From: Pisaster brevispinus
Lineage: Eukaryota; Echinodermata; Asteroidea; Forcipulatida; Asteriidae
NCBI GenBank assembly: GCA_023634235.1
Contig: JAMKCF010000004.1
Location: forward strand, 8,966,702-9,030,701
DNA: 64,000 nt
Direction: 5' to 3'
Shown piece after piece: positions 51,441-63,600 of the stretch. The notes under the pieces are model-generated. The model was not told where the DNA came from, ran no database searches, and worked only from the letters and a program-made list of their open reading frames with translations. Each line of letters begins with the position of its first letter. Positions within the stretch are counted from its first letter, which is position 1. A program made the position numbers and the translations under genes.

Positions 51441-54090
51441 TAAGTCATTGCGTCACACACGCACACTTGCTGTGTGCTTGTAAATTTCAAAGCTGGCTTG
51501 TGTTTGTGTGCAATTTTACCCCCAAACACCCATTTCATCGTTCAAAGGCATTTGTTATGACAGTAACTTACCCTACTGGTTGGCAAAATGAGAGAACATC
51601 GCACATTTTTGTATGGGGCTGATAGTGGCGTGATGCATATGCATCTGCCGCGTGCACAACTCTATGGCATTTTCCAATCAATAGTGTCTGTACACATGCA
51701 TGAATGTAGTTAGCATATTTCATGGGAAAAGTCCATTTCTATGGGCTTCTGGCCAGTTTGTGTGAATTGGACGTGGCTTACAGTGGCATGATAACACACT
51801 TACAATCAGGATCCTAAACAGTTAGCAATATTACTTTTTAATTGTATATTTTGTGCATATTATATTTGTATAAAAAAAAGAACAATTACAGAGTGTGTGC
51901 TTTATGTTGAAAAGGGAAGTGGATATACGAAGAGAAAAATTGTTTGTATAATTGTTGTCGTCAGATTTTTTTCTGAGCTTCAAACCATTTTTATTATCAT
52001 GGATGGCTGAGCCCAATTTCATGGAGCTGACGACACAAACTTAGAAAATGGGTTGCCCAACAGAATAAGGATTCCCTGAACAGCTTAGCCGAGCAAATCA
52101 GTTTGTTAAACAACATTTTTAGATTGATTTTATTTTTACAAATTGTTTACCCTTACAAGGATGTGTGATAAGTGCTGTATACTCTATGCTTTCCAGCTCC
52201 TGTGAACAGCTAAAAAAAGGAACAGTGAGGGCTTCTGTAACCCAGGCACTCCATGCATGATGCTACATCAGAGCAAACTGTTGTAAATGATGCCCAGATG
52301 AGAATACATATATATATATATATATATTTGCTAAATGCTTGCCACTTGACAACTACCAGTAGACAAAATAACCCTTCTGGGCTACAAGTTGCAGTTAGAA
52401 CAACTACCTATGATGATGTCTTGCATGACAACTACCTCATCAACTCTAACATTTATAACCGTTACAATGTCATAATTGTGAGTTGCCTTGATGAATTGGG
52501 AGTCCATAAATGGGCAGCTTGAAAGATCTTATGTCATGCATGAAGTGCCTGGCTATAGCCTTAGCCCAACTAAAACAGCTTGGCCCAATAAGCCAATTGC
52601 GAGATAGAATTGAATAAGGTCTGGTACAATAACTTGCTTAATAGCCACAAGTTAAGTTACTGATTAAATGTCACATGATTTGGGGCAAGCTTTTGCGTAG
52701 TTACGTAAATGACGGCAAACACCCATACTACAGTTCTGAATGAATGTGTATGGCACAATGGTATCAGAGTTTGCTCATCTGGAGGTTGCTATACAAAAGC
52801 TTGCCCTAAACCATTTGATGTAGCAACTGTTTCTATAGTCCGAGGAATTCAAACTAAGCAAGTTAATGTACTAGGCGTTATTCAAATCTAACTCGCAAAT
52901 GGCTTATTTCATAGCATTGCCTGCTGCTGAATTCTGCCCTTAACTGCATGTCCACATTACAGATTGCCATGGGCCTCTGGTTTCAGACAAAAATGTTTAA
53001 TGAACTTTGGTTTTTTTGTATACAAACCCATTCTAACGTTATGAAAAGATATATTTTGATTCTTGAGAATTTTCAGGAAAGAGAGTGATTTATCTTTTGT
53101 TGTCATTTTCTGCCAGGCATTAAAAATTATACTATAAAATTATGTTTTTAAAGTGTTTTATACAATGAATAAAAACAATTTGCCTACAGCCTGTGTAACT
53201 TTTCTTTCCTGAAGCATTGTTTCGATCATCAGTTAAAGGTATTATACAGGATTGGTAAGGATAGAAAAAAAATCATTGTTTAATTTTAGTCTGAAAGCTT
53301 ACTGGTTATGAAGTTCATACTATAACCATTTTTTCTGGTTATATATTTACCTCTTAAATGAGGCCATACTTGTGAAAACTGTATCTGAAAACCTAAACAA
53401 ACGCAACAGCTGATTTTAGTTGCTACAACCAAAATTAAGAACCATGTGTTAACATGCTGAAAATTGTACATGCTTTCCACTACTTTCTCCTGACTCGCAA
53501 TGGATTAAAGCCTAAATGTTCACAGATGTGTTATTTAAACAAGAACTCAATCTACGCATTGAATGGTATGCCCTTTTCTCAGTGCTCTTGACGATTCCGT
53601 CGAGTCTTTTTTTATAAGATAGTCTGACAGAGGTTAAAACAAATACTGTACATTGTTTTAAATAGAAAATTAGTTTTAACCATTGAGAAATACTCCATAG
53701 AAATTTATAAAATGTAACCTTTCAATCTGGTAATTTTTAAACTCAAAAGGTCCAGATTTAAAAATAGGAAAGGAGGGACAACAGGGACGACACGAACATG
53801 CCCCCCCCCCCACCCCGAATGATTCCACTGGCTGGGTTACAGTGAAGGTAACTATTAGAAATCCATTTGTCGGAAGTCATTTTTTGACTTGAAATGTTGA
53901 GAATAATATAAAGTTTGAAATAACAATTCACAAAAAGTCTAGGAAATAACAGATGTCTGATACTTATGGACAGTGATAAACACGGCTATTCCTTACAAAG
54001 TCTCTTATTTCAGATGTTTCTTTGACGAAATGAAATTTCATTTCATTTATTAATTCTAAGAAAAGTGAACTTGATCACTAAGCTAGCCAA
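51441..54090. other. Gene-free region
   Basis: Contains a (TA)n run at 52305-52328, a GGGCCCAATTTCAT remnant at 52012-52030, a C-rich run at 53802-53815 and no confident exon. It could be intron of the candidate gene starting at 51394. Confidence 0.3.
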
Positions 54091-54288
54091 GAACCCAATG
54101 GGGGGAAGACAAGGAAGGAAATTTCAGTTTTCGATGTGGGAGGAAAACCCCAGAGATTTATTCCAGGGAAAAACCCATGCCATCAGGTAGGGACTGAAAT
54201 TCCAATACACATAGTGCCCCAGCAGGATTGGAACCAGGGTCCTAGAGGTGACGAAAGATACCACTTCACCAACCTAACCTCCCAAAAT
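54091..54288 (-). mobile_element. Deu-like tRNA-derived SINE, second copy
   Basis: Minus strand: head 'ggttggtgaagtgg', box B 'ggttccaatcctgctgg', then 'ttcagtccctacctgatggc' and 'ggggttttcctcccacatcg'. Same order as 48553-48722. Confidence 0.65.
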
Positions 54289-54992
54289 TCATTGGGTTCA
54301 GATGAGACAAATGAAATCAAACACAAGTAACACTAATTTTCTGTCCATTTTAGTTTATTTTTCTTTATAGAGCATAACCAATCAATAATCTGTACAATAA
54401 AGATACACAAGAATGACATTATCACATTGACTCCAGATCTAGTCCTGATTTATGACGCGAATTTTTGCATGAGTCACCGGTAGAGGGCGCAACATCGACT
54501 GGCTCGGAGGAACTGGGCAAGTCTGCGAATCTGGTCGGCTTTGATCCATATGTTTGTTTGATACAATTGTCTCTTCACCGATAATTTGTGTTATCGGCGA
54601 CTATGTTAACAAAACCAATGTCGCCAGTCAAAACTACCCAATACAAATGAACTAGAACTAGAACCAAGACCATTAACTCATTCCGTCAACAATAGTTCTG
54701 AAAATTTTGTATGCCTTTAGAGGACTCTGTCAACATTTTTTTTTTTTCACTGTATTTGCACAACATTTTTAATTTCTGTTGTGGATCATGACTGAACTTG
54801 AGTTCCACTTGGGGACCGTTTTTCATTTCATTTCATTCCAAAACTGAAACGTTCCTCTTCAGATTCCCTTCATATTTCCTTAAAACTATGAGACATCAAG
54901 CCACATAGAAATGAGCCACTGGAATTCAATGAATTTAAAGAAAAATACTCAACAAAAATATTTTTAAATATTTTTAAAACCCAAATAAAGAC

Positions 54993-57900
54993 TCAAAATG
55001 TTTTGCCAGAGCCAGCTCGTTTGAGTTTGTGTATGTTCATTTTTCCTTTCCGTTTGATTTTTTTTATTCTTCGATGGCTCATCCAGATGGGGTAGTTTCC
55101 GTGCTCATTCTTCAGACCCTTTCCCTTCTTCTTGGCTTCACCGTCTGTCTCCATGGATTCTAGCAGTTCAGAATCTGTCATTAAATAAGTTGGAGAGAGT
55201 ACATCAGCAAACATATTCAAACAGTTTTCAAACCTGTTGCTAAAATTTAGGATTCAAACTGCACCGAAATACCAGGCAAGCTTGCTGGTCTAAATAATAA
55301 TAACGTTAATCAACATTTATACCACGCTTATTTAACTACCTTTCCAAATGCTATGGTGCTGTTGTCCTTGCAGAATATTAAAGTAAAACCAGGGCAACAG
55401 CACCAAAATACAAAGATACATGCCCAACTAATATTACTGTGACAGCAAGGGTCAAATTGGGGAGAAAATCCACAAGACTGCAGGGCTTGTAGCTCAAAAT
55501 GTTTACCGGACCAGAAATGTTTGTAAAAGACCAGAATCACAATGACAACAAGTTTCCTGAGTCCTGACACAGTTTACCATGTATGTTTTTAATTGAGAAA
55601 TTATGCAGTAAGAAAGAAATGTAGGAAAAGATTTCTCTCATCTGTCTTTGGGGTGTTAAGTATACTTCTTTACCCGACAAACCTGAATGGTATATTTCAG
55701 ACTCAGTCAACATTTGTTCAGAATTTGTTTCTATTCAAAACACAGTGGGGTGTTGTTAGTCAAGTGAAACACAAAACCGCGGGACTTGTCCGAGAATAAG
55801 TTTACTGGCCCGACACTAAAACCACTGGCCTGGGTCTGCAGTCCAATGTAAAACTCAAGCACTGCTGCAGACTTTTTTCACATGACTCGGGGAAAGTACT
55901 GAGCATACGGTGCTTGATACACATCTGCGTATGGGTGAAATGCAAATAATATTGTTTATGATAATAATAATGGCCTCTTATATAGCAGGGCTCGAATTTG
56001 ACACTGGACCGCAGGCCCGAGGCCAGTGATTGTAGCATCGGGCCAGTAAACTTACGGCCATACAAGTCCGGCGGTCTTGTGTTTTTGAACAATAACACCT
56101 CACTGTATTTTTAACTAAAACTGATAAATACTACATCTTTCAAATCCGTTCAGTATTGAAGTATTATCCATAGGATAAGTTAGATAAATCTTCTCTTAGT
56201 GCTCGGTACAAAAAAAGCTTAAATGTGAAACTGTGTAGATAGTGTTCTTCTCATTTTGGTTCCAGTCTTGTAACAACTTTTCTGGTCCAGTAAAAGTTTT
56301 GAGCTACAAGCCCCTGCAGTCTTGTGGATTTTCCCCCCAAATTCGAGCCCTGTATAGCGCTAAAATTCGTCACTTGGTGATGATCATGGCGCTCGAACAA
56401 TTATAACTTATCCCTATTGCAAATTTAACATCAGTTTAAAATAGGAAAGTAAACAGTTTGCAACAGCTAACTCTGTTTTTTTCTCATCAATTTAAAACAG
56501 CAAAAAACCAGGCCCAAACACATTAACTTTTGTCTTCATCAAACAGAGTGACAGGCCTAGAAGTTCATCTTTGAGAGGGCAAGGCCATTTCCAGCTTGTA
56601 AAGGGCCCTTCCATTGGACAATTTTAAATGTAGGGTCATACTTTGGTAAGCACTCAAAAATGACGATGGCCATAAAAACTTACTAGAGGAGAAGCATTGC
56701 AGCTGTTAATAGTATAAACTATTTTGAAAAAGAATTCACTTTGAAGTTAAATATGGTTTGGACAATTTATCACCCCAAACCACTTGAATCTGAGAAACGA
56801 TTCATATATGAATCCTTTCTCAGATTTCTGAGGGTTGGTGTCTGTTCGCTAATGCTGTGGCCAGAGATGTGGTTGGTACCCGCCTTTACCTTGCCATTAA
56901 ACGTGGATGGGTTTGACATTCGTCTGAAAATACTGCGACAGTTTTTTGCTGATGTCTCAGCAAAAGACACTAGAGTCAGCTTAAACTGTCACATTTCACT
57001 TTTATTGTATCTGTTTTCATAATTTTGCCTATAAATCAGCCTTACATTGACAAAAACCAATCCATGACAATAATTTTAAGGTCTATGGGAAACTTTTGAA
57101 GGGGGCATCAAGGCCTCCATTTAAGTGGAGTGTTGTTTTGGTAAAGGAGCAATGTTGGCAACAGAGCCTGAACTATAATACACACAACAAAATTCAACAA
57201 AAATTTGCTGAATTTGGCAAAAATCAAAAATGAATTTACCCAATTTATTTTCTTCTTCGTTCTCATCAACCATAGCATCCTCAGCTGTCTCACTGGCCCC
57301 CTTAATCTTGTCTTTATCCGGGACGAATCTCAGGTCGTATTTCGTTCCCGATGCTTGATTGACACTTGGTTTGGTGACCAGATCTTTGATGTCATCAACT
57401 ACGATGAAAATAACAGACAGAAAGTTTCATGCTTGTGGAATAATAAGTGACTGCACGGCAAAAGGAAAGTTTGATGTTACCAGGGATGAGATTTGACAAA
57501 ATGTGAAAATTCCTGAAAAATGGCTTGTGGGCTTGGGTATTCCCCTATTTGTGACCTAAGAGAGGTTTGCGGTAACACCATGTGAAAATCTCTTTTGAGT
57601 AGTGGTGGTTCTGAAAAGAACCGGTGGTTAACGACTCAACGTTTTGATCAGTATGCTCTGATCGTCTTCAGGAGAATGCAGAACAGAGCATATTGATCGG
57701 AACGTTGAGTCGTTCACCACCGGTTTTTAAAGAGATTTTCAAATGGTGTTACCGCAAACCTCTCTCTTAGTTAAACTTCCACCATGCAAAGTTTCAAATC
57801 CTACTTATTTGTGACCTGAAATCTCCCAGATGTTTTAATTCAGGAGTTTCACAGAACCTGAGCATTAACAGAAAAACAAAACTACAGGTTTTGACACAAT

Positions 57901-58560
57901 GTGGACTATTTCTTTCTCCCTGTTGGTGATTGCTTTACTTCTTTGAAGAAAATTTGAAGGCTCAAGGAGATTTGGAAAAAACCCTGAAATCAGGAAAAAT
58001 CTTAAGAAATCACACGCCCATATTACACATCTACATGATGGCCTGAGAGGCTAGCGGCCCTGGTTCCATTCCCTGCAGAGTCATATGTGAGTGCAGTTGT
58101 GCCATGGTTCTCTCCTGTACCACAAGTGTCTTTCTCCAGGCTCTCTGGTTTTCGTTACTTTAGGAAAAATCAAACACTTTAATCTCTGTGCTCCGATGGG
58201 TTGATGGTTGGCTGCCAAAGGCACCCTTGCATGCCTACAGTTTGAACTAATAAAACCATGTCCTTCAAAATTCAGCTTCTCAGCTGTGAGTTAAAGGATG
58301 ATTTATCTCCCAAATCATTGTCATATTATTTTGTATTTAGCCAAAAAGAGAACGATAAAAATAAAAAAAATGGGAGGACAACTTTAGGTCTCAAAATCAA
58401 TCAACAACTTACATTTATAGACTTTCTTAATTTGATCTTCTTCCTCTGGTTTTAGCAGACCAAGAATCTTCTTTAAGCGTTTTGTTTCCCTCGGTCCGTT
58501 CCTGGCCCTCTTGATGGCCCGGAGCTTCTTCATGCGTTTACTGCGGATACTCTTTGCCAT
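54993..58560 (-). CDS. LLPH: LLP homolog (LAPS18-like), 162 aa, three coding exons
   Basis: Coding exons are 58560-58413, 57398-57240 and 55174-54993, all GT/AG, all phase 1. The N-terminus MAKSIRSKRMKKLRA...KRLKKIL matches the conserved start of LLPH, and the C-terminal NEHGNYPIWMSHRRIKKIKRK matches the family's HGQYPIWMNQR motif. Between them is an acidic linker. LLPH is a small, very basic nucleolar protein linked to 60S ribosome biogenesis in vertebrates and to learning in Aplysia (LAPS18). It is longer than the human protein (about 129 aa) because of the linker. An acceptor at 58589 upstream of the ATG implies a non-coding first exon; a strong donor at 60104 (CGT|GTAAGTGAG) could end it. 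The second intron contains a foldback at 57559-57767. Confidence 0.93.
55440..56360. repeat. Dispersed repeat copies in both orientations
   Basis: 'cacaagactgcagggcttgtagctcaaaatgttt' occurs at about 55470 (+) and as its reverse complement near 56300 ('ttttgagctacaagcccctgcagtcttgtgg'). 'gaccagaa', 'ggcccgaggccagtg' and 'caagtccggcggtcttgtgttttt' lie between. It is a mixed inverted cluster of the family also seen at 7128-7420 and 6900-6960, inside LLPH intron 2. Confidence 0.5.
56625..57030. mobile_element. Short element related to 13326-13725
   Basis: Starts 'tttaaatgtagggtcatactttggtaa', contains 'cattgcagctgttaatagtataaactattttgaaaaa', 'aatctgagaaacgattc' and the facing 'cctttctcagattt'. 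The right part ('aaacgtggatgggtttgacattcg') is not obviously in the other copy. Non-coding. Confidence 0.45.
57559..57767. mobile_element. Foldback MITE with TA flanks in LLPH intron 1
   Basis: Arms 'agagaggtttgcggtaacacc' and 'ggtgttaccgcaaacctctct' with an inner pair 'aaccggtggttaacgactcaacg' / 'cgttgagtcgttcaccaccggtt' and a further pair 'cagtatgctctg' / 'cagagcatattg'. TA lies on each side (57557-57558, 57768-57769), fitting Tc1/mariner-type insertion. Confidence 0.75.
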
Positions 58561-58587
58561 CTTGCTCTGGTTCTTTGTTTGGGTTTT

Positions 58588-58590
58588 ACT
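58588..58590 (-). promoter_or_regulatory. Splice acceptor in the LLPH 5' UTR
   Basis: Minus strand TTGATTGCAG lies just before 'taaaacccaaacaaag' and the ATG at 58560, indicating that transcription starts in an upstream non-coding exon. Confidence 0.55.
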
Positions 58591-58835
58591 GCAATCAAGT
58601 AAAATTATAAAATCAAGACACAGAAAGTGGTCAAATAAAAGTTGCAATTTTCTATGGTGTCTGACCTGTTGAGTACAAAAATGTTTTTGACGGTCAGGCA
58701 GGATCGCTAAGTAACTATTCTTTAATATGGCTTTACTAACATTTATATGACCTTATTAAAAAGTTACAGACTTTAGGCCTACACTATGTTGCAGCTAAAG
58801 TTATTAAATATTTGTATACGATTATAGATTATGCC

Positions 58836-59150
58836 TTGGAGTTTAGTCCTCTAGGCTACCAGGAAAGTGGGAGTTTAGTCCTCTAGGCTACCAGGAAAGT
58901 AGGAGTTTAGTCCTCTACGCTACCTGGAAAGTGGGAGTTTAGTCCTCTAGGCTACCAGGAAAGTGGGAGTTTAGTCCTCTAGGCTACCAGGAAAGTAGGA
59001 GTTTAGTCCTCTAGGCTACCTGGAAAGTGGGAGTTTAGTCCTTTGGGCTACCAGGAAAGTAGGGGTCCTCTAGGCTACCAGGAAAGTGGGGGTTTAGTCC
59101 TCCAGGCTACCAGAGAAGTGGGACTTTAGTCCTCTAGGCTACCAGGATGA
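58836..59150 (+). repeat. 32-bp tandem repeat, ten units
   Basis: Unit 'gagtttagtcctctaggctacc' + 'aggaaagtgg'. Units alternate between AAAGTGGG and AAAGTAGG endings; the eighth unit lacks 'agttta'. It lies upstream of LLPH coding exon 1, within the presumed first intron. Confidence 0.9.
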
Positions 59151-59335
59151 ACATAAACTTAGTAATTTTATACGTAATACTAATATAATGTCAGCTAGGC
59201 GTGTACATGTAAAAAAAACCTTGAAGCCACAAGTCAGGAAATGTAAAGAAGGCAGCATCCATATAAACCTAGGAATCAATAGCAAAAGAATTACTAATTA
59301 GGCCCAGCAACTTGGGGGCTGTAACTGTACTGTGT

Positions 59336-59402
59336 GTTTTTTCGAAACTCTGACAACTGTGCATGTGGTCGCATGACCGCAGGTGTCAGAATTTCGAAAA
59401 AC
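59336..59402. repeat. Hairpin, ~25-bp arms
   Basis: 'tttttcgaaactctgacaactg' faces 'gcaggtgtcagaatttcgaaaaa' with 'gcatgtggtcgcatgacc' in the loop region, itself partly self-paired (GTGGTCGCATGACC). Confidence 0.7.
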
Positions 59403-59442
59403 ACCGAGTACAGCATCCCAGTTACTGGGTCTACTATGCAGT

Positions 59443-59528
59443 TACTCCTAGAACTATGCGGTTTGTTCCGCTATCGTCTCCATGTGGAGACGATAGTTAG
59501 CGGAACAAACCGCATAGTTCTAGGAGTA
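59443..59528. repeat. Hairpin, ~40-bp near-perfect arms
   Basis: 'tactcctagaactatgcgg' ... 'gtctcca' faces 'tggagac' ... 'ccgcatagttctaggagta'. The right arm has a 4-base bulge (TTAG). The loop is only two or so bases. It begins 41 bases after the hairpin above. Confidence 0.85.
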
Positions 59529-59649
59529 CTATGCAGTGTGCTAAGCAACAATGGCTACTCATGTGTACACACATCAAAAAGGGCACTATACTTTGTTCAG
59601 TGTTTACTAATAAAGTAAGCCAGCCAGCGGAACCAGCAAATCCACAATT

Positions 59650-60480
59650 TTTTAAGCACTTAATTCAATCTTACTTAACTATCTTTTTTTGGGCTACACT
59701 TACTTAATAAAATTAATAATTTAGCAGTCTTGCCTAAAAACTAAAAAAAATATATATCACACATCAACAAAACATTCTTTTTCAAATACACACTATAACT
59801 ATAAGCAAAAAAATAAATAAATGCATTAAAAAAAAAACCCAGACAACATACTGTGACTAGCCTGTCAATGCAAGTGTGATGTTGAAATACAAACCCCTTG
59901 TCCGGAAATTGGACAAACCCGCTCAAGGTAACCTTTTCACATGTTGAAGGCAATAATACCGCGATTTAAATACACCGTCTACTTCATAATAATATTAAGA
60001 GCATAAATTCATACATACAAAATATAGAAAAATTATCACAGAAAACTACGGTAAAAGCTTTAAAACACTTACAATTGTTTTTATTCCGTAAAAATCTCAC
60101 TTACACGTGCAACAATTCCCCAGACTGAAGCTAGCCGCGTATTGGGCCAGAATTCCCATCCGAGTATTCAAGGCACTGATTCAAGGGCCGTGTATTCAGG
60201 AAAAATAGAACCCATGTAGTAAAAGGTGGTGAAATTTCTGTCTCCCTCCTTTTAAATTTGAACGAGTTTTTTTTTAATAATCTTGATTTTTCAGTAATGT
60301 TTTTTCAAACTTCTCACCCAAGGGTGCAAATCGCTACTGAAAAGTAGGGGGACGGGTGAGCAAGTCTTGAAAAAAATACATGTTACATAATAGGTCCAAA
60401 ATACCATTCTGCGCGTGGTCCATCAGAAAAAAAGATGAAAATTAAAAAAAACATTTCACCGTTTGTTCAGTGTTCTTTTA
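59650..60480. other. LLPH upstream region
   Basis: AT-rich, with a candidate minus-strand donor at 60104-60103 closing a possible non-coding exon ('gaattgttgcacgt|gtaagt') that would be the LLPH first exon. The region 60105-60200 has higher GC, as expected of a promoter-proximal exon. Confidence 0.35.
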
Positions 60481-60564
60481 ATTGAACAAAAATTGTAATG
60501 AAATATTAAACCAAGAAAATGGTGCATGTTTTTATATTTTGTTACATATTTCTTATGAACAGTC

Positions 60565-60665
60565 AATCAAAAAGTGGGGGATCTCATATGCTGTCCCATC
60601 CAGTCTAAAAAGTGAGGGGGACATGTCCCCGTCCCCCCCCCATCCCCCACCCATCGACGCCCTTG
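60565..60665. repeat. Short C-rich repeat remnant
   Basis: 'ggacatgtccccgtcccccccccatcccccacccatcgacgcccttg' carries a TGTCCCC/GGGGACA palindrome and a phrase common at the ends of decayed repeats. It resembles nothing else in the window except the nearby 'gtagggggacgggtgagc' at 60345. Confidence 0.35.
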
Positions 60666-60699
60666 TTCTCACCTAACATATCAATGACCATACTCAATG

Positions 60700-63600
60700 T
60701 AGAATTAGCTTATTTGTTGCATAATTTGTGAATAATTAGCTTTAATACGACCTGAAGAAACAAACTTTGTTTTGTTTTCTATAGCCTAAGTGTGATTTAT
60801 AAGTTTTCCCGATAGATTGAAACTGCTTTTCATGCGTGAGCGCAACGAAGTGTGATAACTGTGGAATTTCTTGCATCTGTGCAGACAATTATTTGGCGTA
60901 TCAAAAGTATTGCAAAACTTTAAACTATTATGAAAACAAACGACACTTCTATATTTGTACTTCATTGTTATACACTGGAGATGTCAGGGGCCTTTGAATA
61001 TTTAGACAAACATCGAATAAATTGACAACCTTCAGCTGTAGTGGAGTTCTTGTTGCCCGAGTCTAGGTTCGAATCCAAGTCCCTGTTGTCCGAGAGAGTC
61101 AGACCGGACTTCAGTCTTCCAGCACTTCTAGCTTCATACAAGTTTAGCTGAACACTGTGATGACTCTTCTTCGGCACCCTGACCTATTTCTACTGTTTCG
61201 TTTTACGCTCAACTAACAATAGAGCAAGTTCAAGTGGCTGACTAGAGTTTTCTAGACTAAACCATAGTCGACCTATATGTCACTCGAACGCTGCATGGTT
61301 GAACTAGCTAGTCCAACTGGATCAACCTAGCTCCGGAGCACCGTTCCTCTAGACTAACGAAGTAATACGTTTCTTTGTCAAGATGGCGTTTTGGTTATGT
61401 GATCGAGAGAGTTTTGTAAACCTTTCTTAATCACAAACAAATTTGTTTAACGATAAATGGTAAGATTTTGCCAATGAATAATGTCAAATATTAAGACATA
61501 ATTATTTTTGCACTACATTAGGCAATTTTTTAAAATGGCAAATACATGTTTTTCTCTTCGATACTTAGGCTATAGTCACCATGGTTGCCATACTTGACGA
61601 ATCAATCGCCTGACTCGTTCGAGTGAAACACAGACCACGCATATGACTTCAACGGCAAATTCACTAAAGATTAACACCCGAACTTGCTCATAACTGATAT
61701 TTGTAATTGTAACCCCTGACTATTGTATAGAGGTTGAAATATTTCCATCGTAATTATGTAACACTATGATTAACACTCAGTATAAAATGTACGTGCGCCG
61801 TCGACTCGTGGTCTGTGTTCTTTGGGTGTGCAACTGACTCGTTCAGCACAATTTACTGTTTTTTATTATGTTCCTTCTGAAAATAAGAATTCCGTGTTTG
61901 AATATAAAAAATTTAAGCTGTAGAAGTAAAAGGAAACCAGCGGTCGATTTGTGCTATTTTGTTAAGTTTGACAATCCCTTGCAATGGGCTGGTCGGCCAT
62001 GGCGGCCAAACTGTCCATAACAACGATGTCACATCCAGGAATTTGAGTTATCAAAAACTGGACATAGGCCTAACCTTCTGTAGTTTTTCTTTACACACAC
62101 ACTGAGAGACATTAGAATCAAAACACTTCGACCATTTCTTAAATGAATGATAAGTACATTTATTTACAAGACTTATCATAATATTTACAAGACATTAACT
62201 AACAGATCTGATCAGGAGCATTCACATAAATAATCAGCTGAATAATAAACTCAAATTAGTTTTACGTTAATCTTAAGTTTCAGTCGAACACTTTCAATCA
62301 TTGTCAACCTTACATGAAGGGTAAGTGCTTTGGTTAGTTCAACGCAATATCAGCAGGTTGGGTCTCTTGGGGTGCGGTGCTTTTGAGGTCTGTGCAGGCC
62401 CGCTGAAGTGGATAGCTATTCCCGTCTGACTCGTTTTCTAAAAACGTCTCTCCCTTCACGGGTAGCTTCCCCAGATTTGAACCCTGGAACCCACCCCCAT
62501 AAAAACCTCTACTCCGCCCCACCTCTTGCCCCGCCACCACCTCTCGCCCCCTCCCAAAATGAGATCTTAAACATGAAGAAATAAATGGTTTTATCCTTAA
62601 AATAACCCCCTCAAATACGTCTTTACCCATGCCCCCCCCCCTCGAAGTGTGTGGTTAAGCCACCTGAAATTGGCAGTGATTAGCTGATTGTTCAATTGTA
62701 TTAGTACGGCATTGCCCTAAATGCAATCCAGATGTATCCCCGCAATTTTTGAATTGTTACCTCCATGGTGTGAAAGCACCTCTCATCAGGAACAATTCGT
62801 GCTCAATATGGGGCCAGTGTACTCCCTTATTGTGCATTGATTGTGTGCTTGGAATCTCAGCAATTCAATAGGGGAGTTTAGGTGGGGGGTACTTCTTTAC
62901 AAGAGGAAAATATTGTGTTAAAGTATATGAGAGCAATGGGAGGGGGCATGATGTATCAGGGAACACCTAAACCAGACTGCATCTAACCCCAACCAACTGT
63001 TACAGTTTTCATGAGACCATGCTAGGGCGTCTCAAGTGCGACACCACTAAAAACATGTTTTGCAAGGTTGTTAATCGGCAGCTAATTTGCACAAGCTAGT
63101 TCTATTCCCCCAAACCCTACCCCCCCCCCTAAAAAAAATGTTAACCCAAAAGCATTCTTTGTCGCTATATCGATACTACCCAAATTTCAAGTAATTTCAA
63201 ACACATAATGTAACCACTATATATATTAACTGATATCTAAATGGAAACTTAAAATAACTTTTGTACACAGTAGTTACCATCTTTAGATAATTTTGTTCCC
63301 TTCAATCTTTGCGAATTATGCATGGTTCAATTCCAAACGCGTTTGTGCACGCGCGGTGTATATCAATATCTAAAAACTGAAAACTTTAACATTTTAAAAC
63401 AATTTCCACACTGTGGATCAAACCAAATTTTGGCTGTAAGACGAATGAACTGCAAATGAGGATACAAACAATTATTTTACACAACAAAATATCTAACACC
63501 ATGAGGCAAAAACCGGATGGCCGGACAGAAGCTGTTTAATTTCCAGAGGGTAATAATGTACCCTGAAAACTTTAACATATTTAAACAATACAAAAACTTG

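Noticed and set aside
58836..59150. CRISPR-like array
   Set aside because: Units are contiguous without unique spacers and the DNA is eukaryotic; it is a plain tandem repeat.
60968..61177. 69-codon minus-strand ORF with moderately protein-like composition
   Set aside because: It begins at GTG rather than ATG, no acceptor or donor supports it as an exon, and I recognise no domain.
61376..61430. Second YY1-like start (AAGATGGCG)
   Set aside because: The frame ends after 16 codons and the only GT in place (TTT|GTAAAC) is a weak donor; support is too thin.
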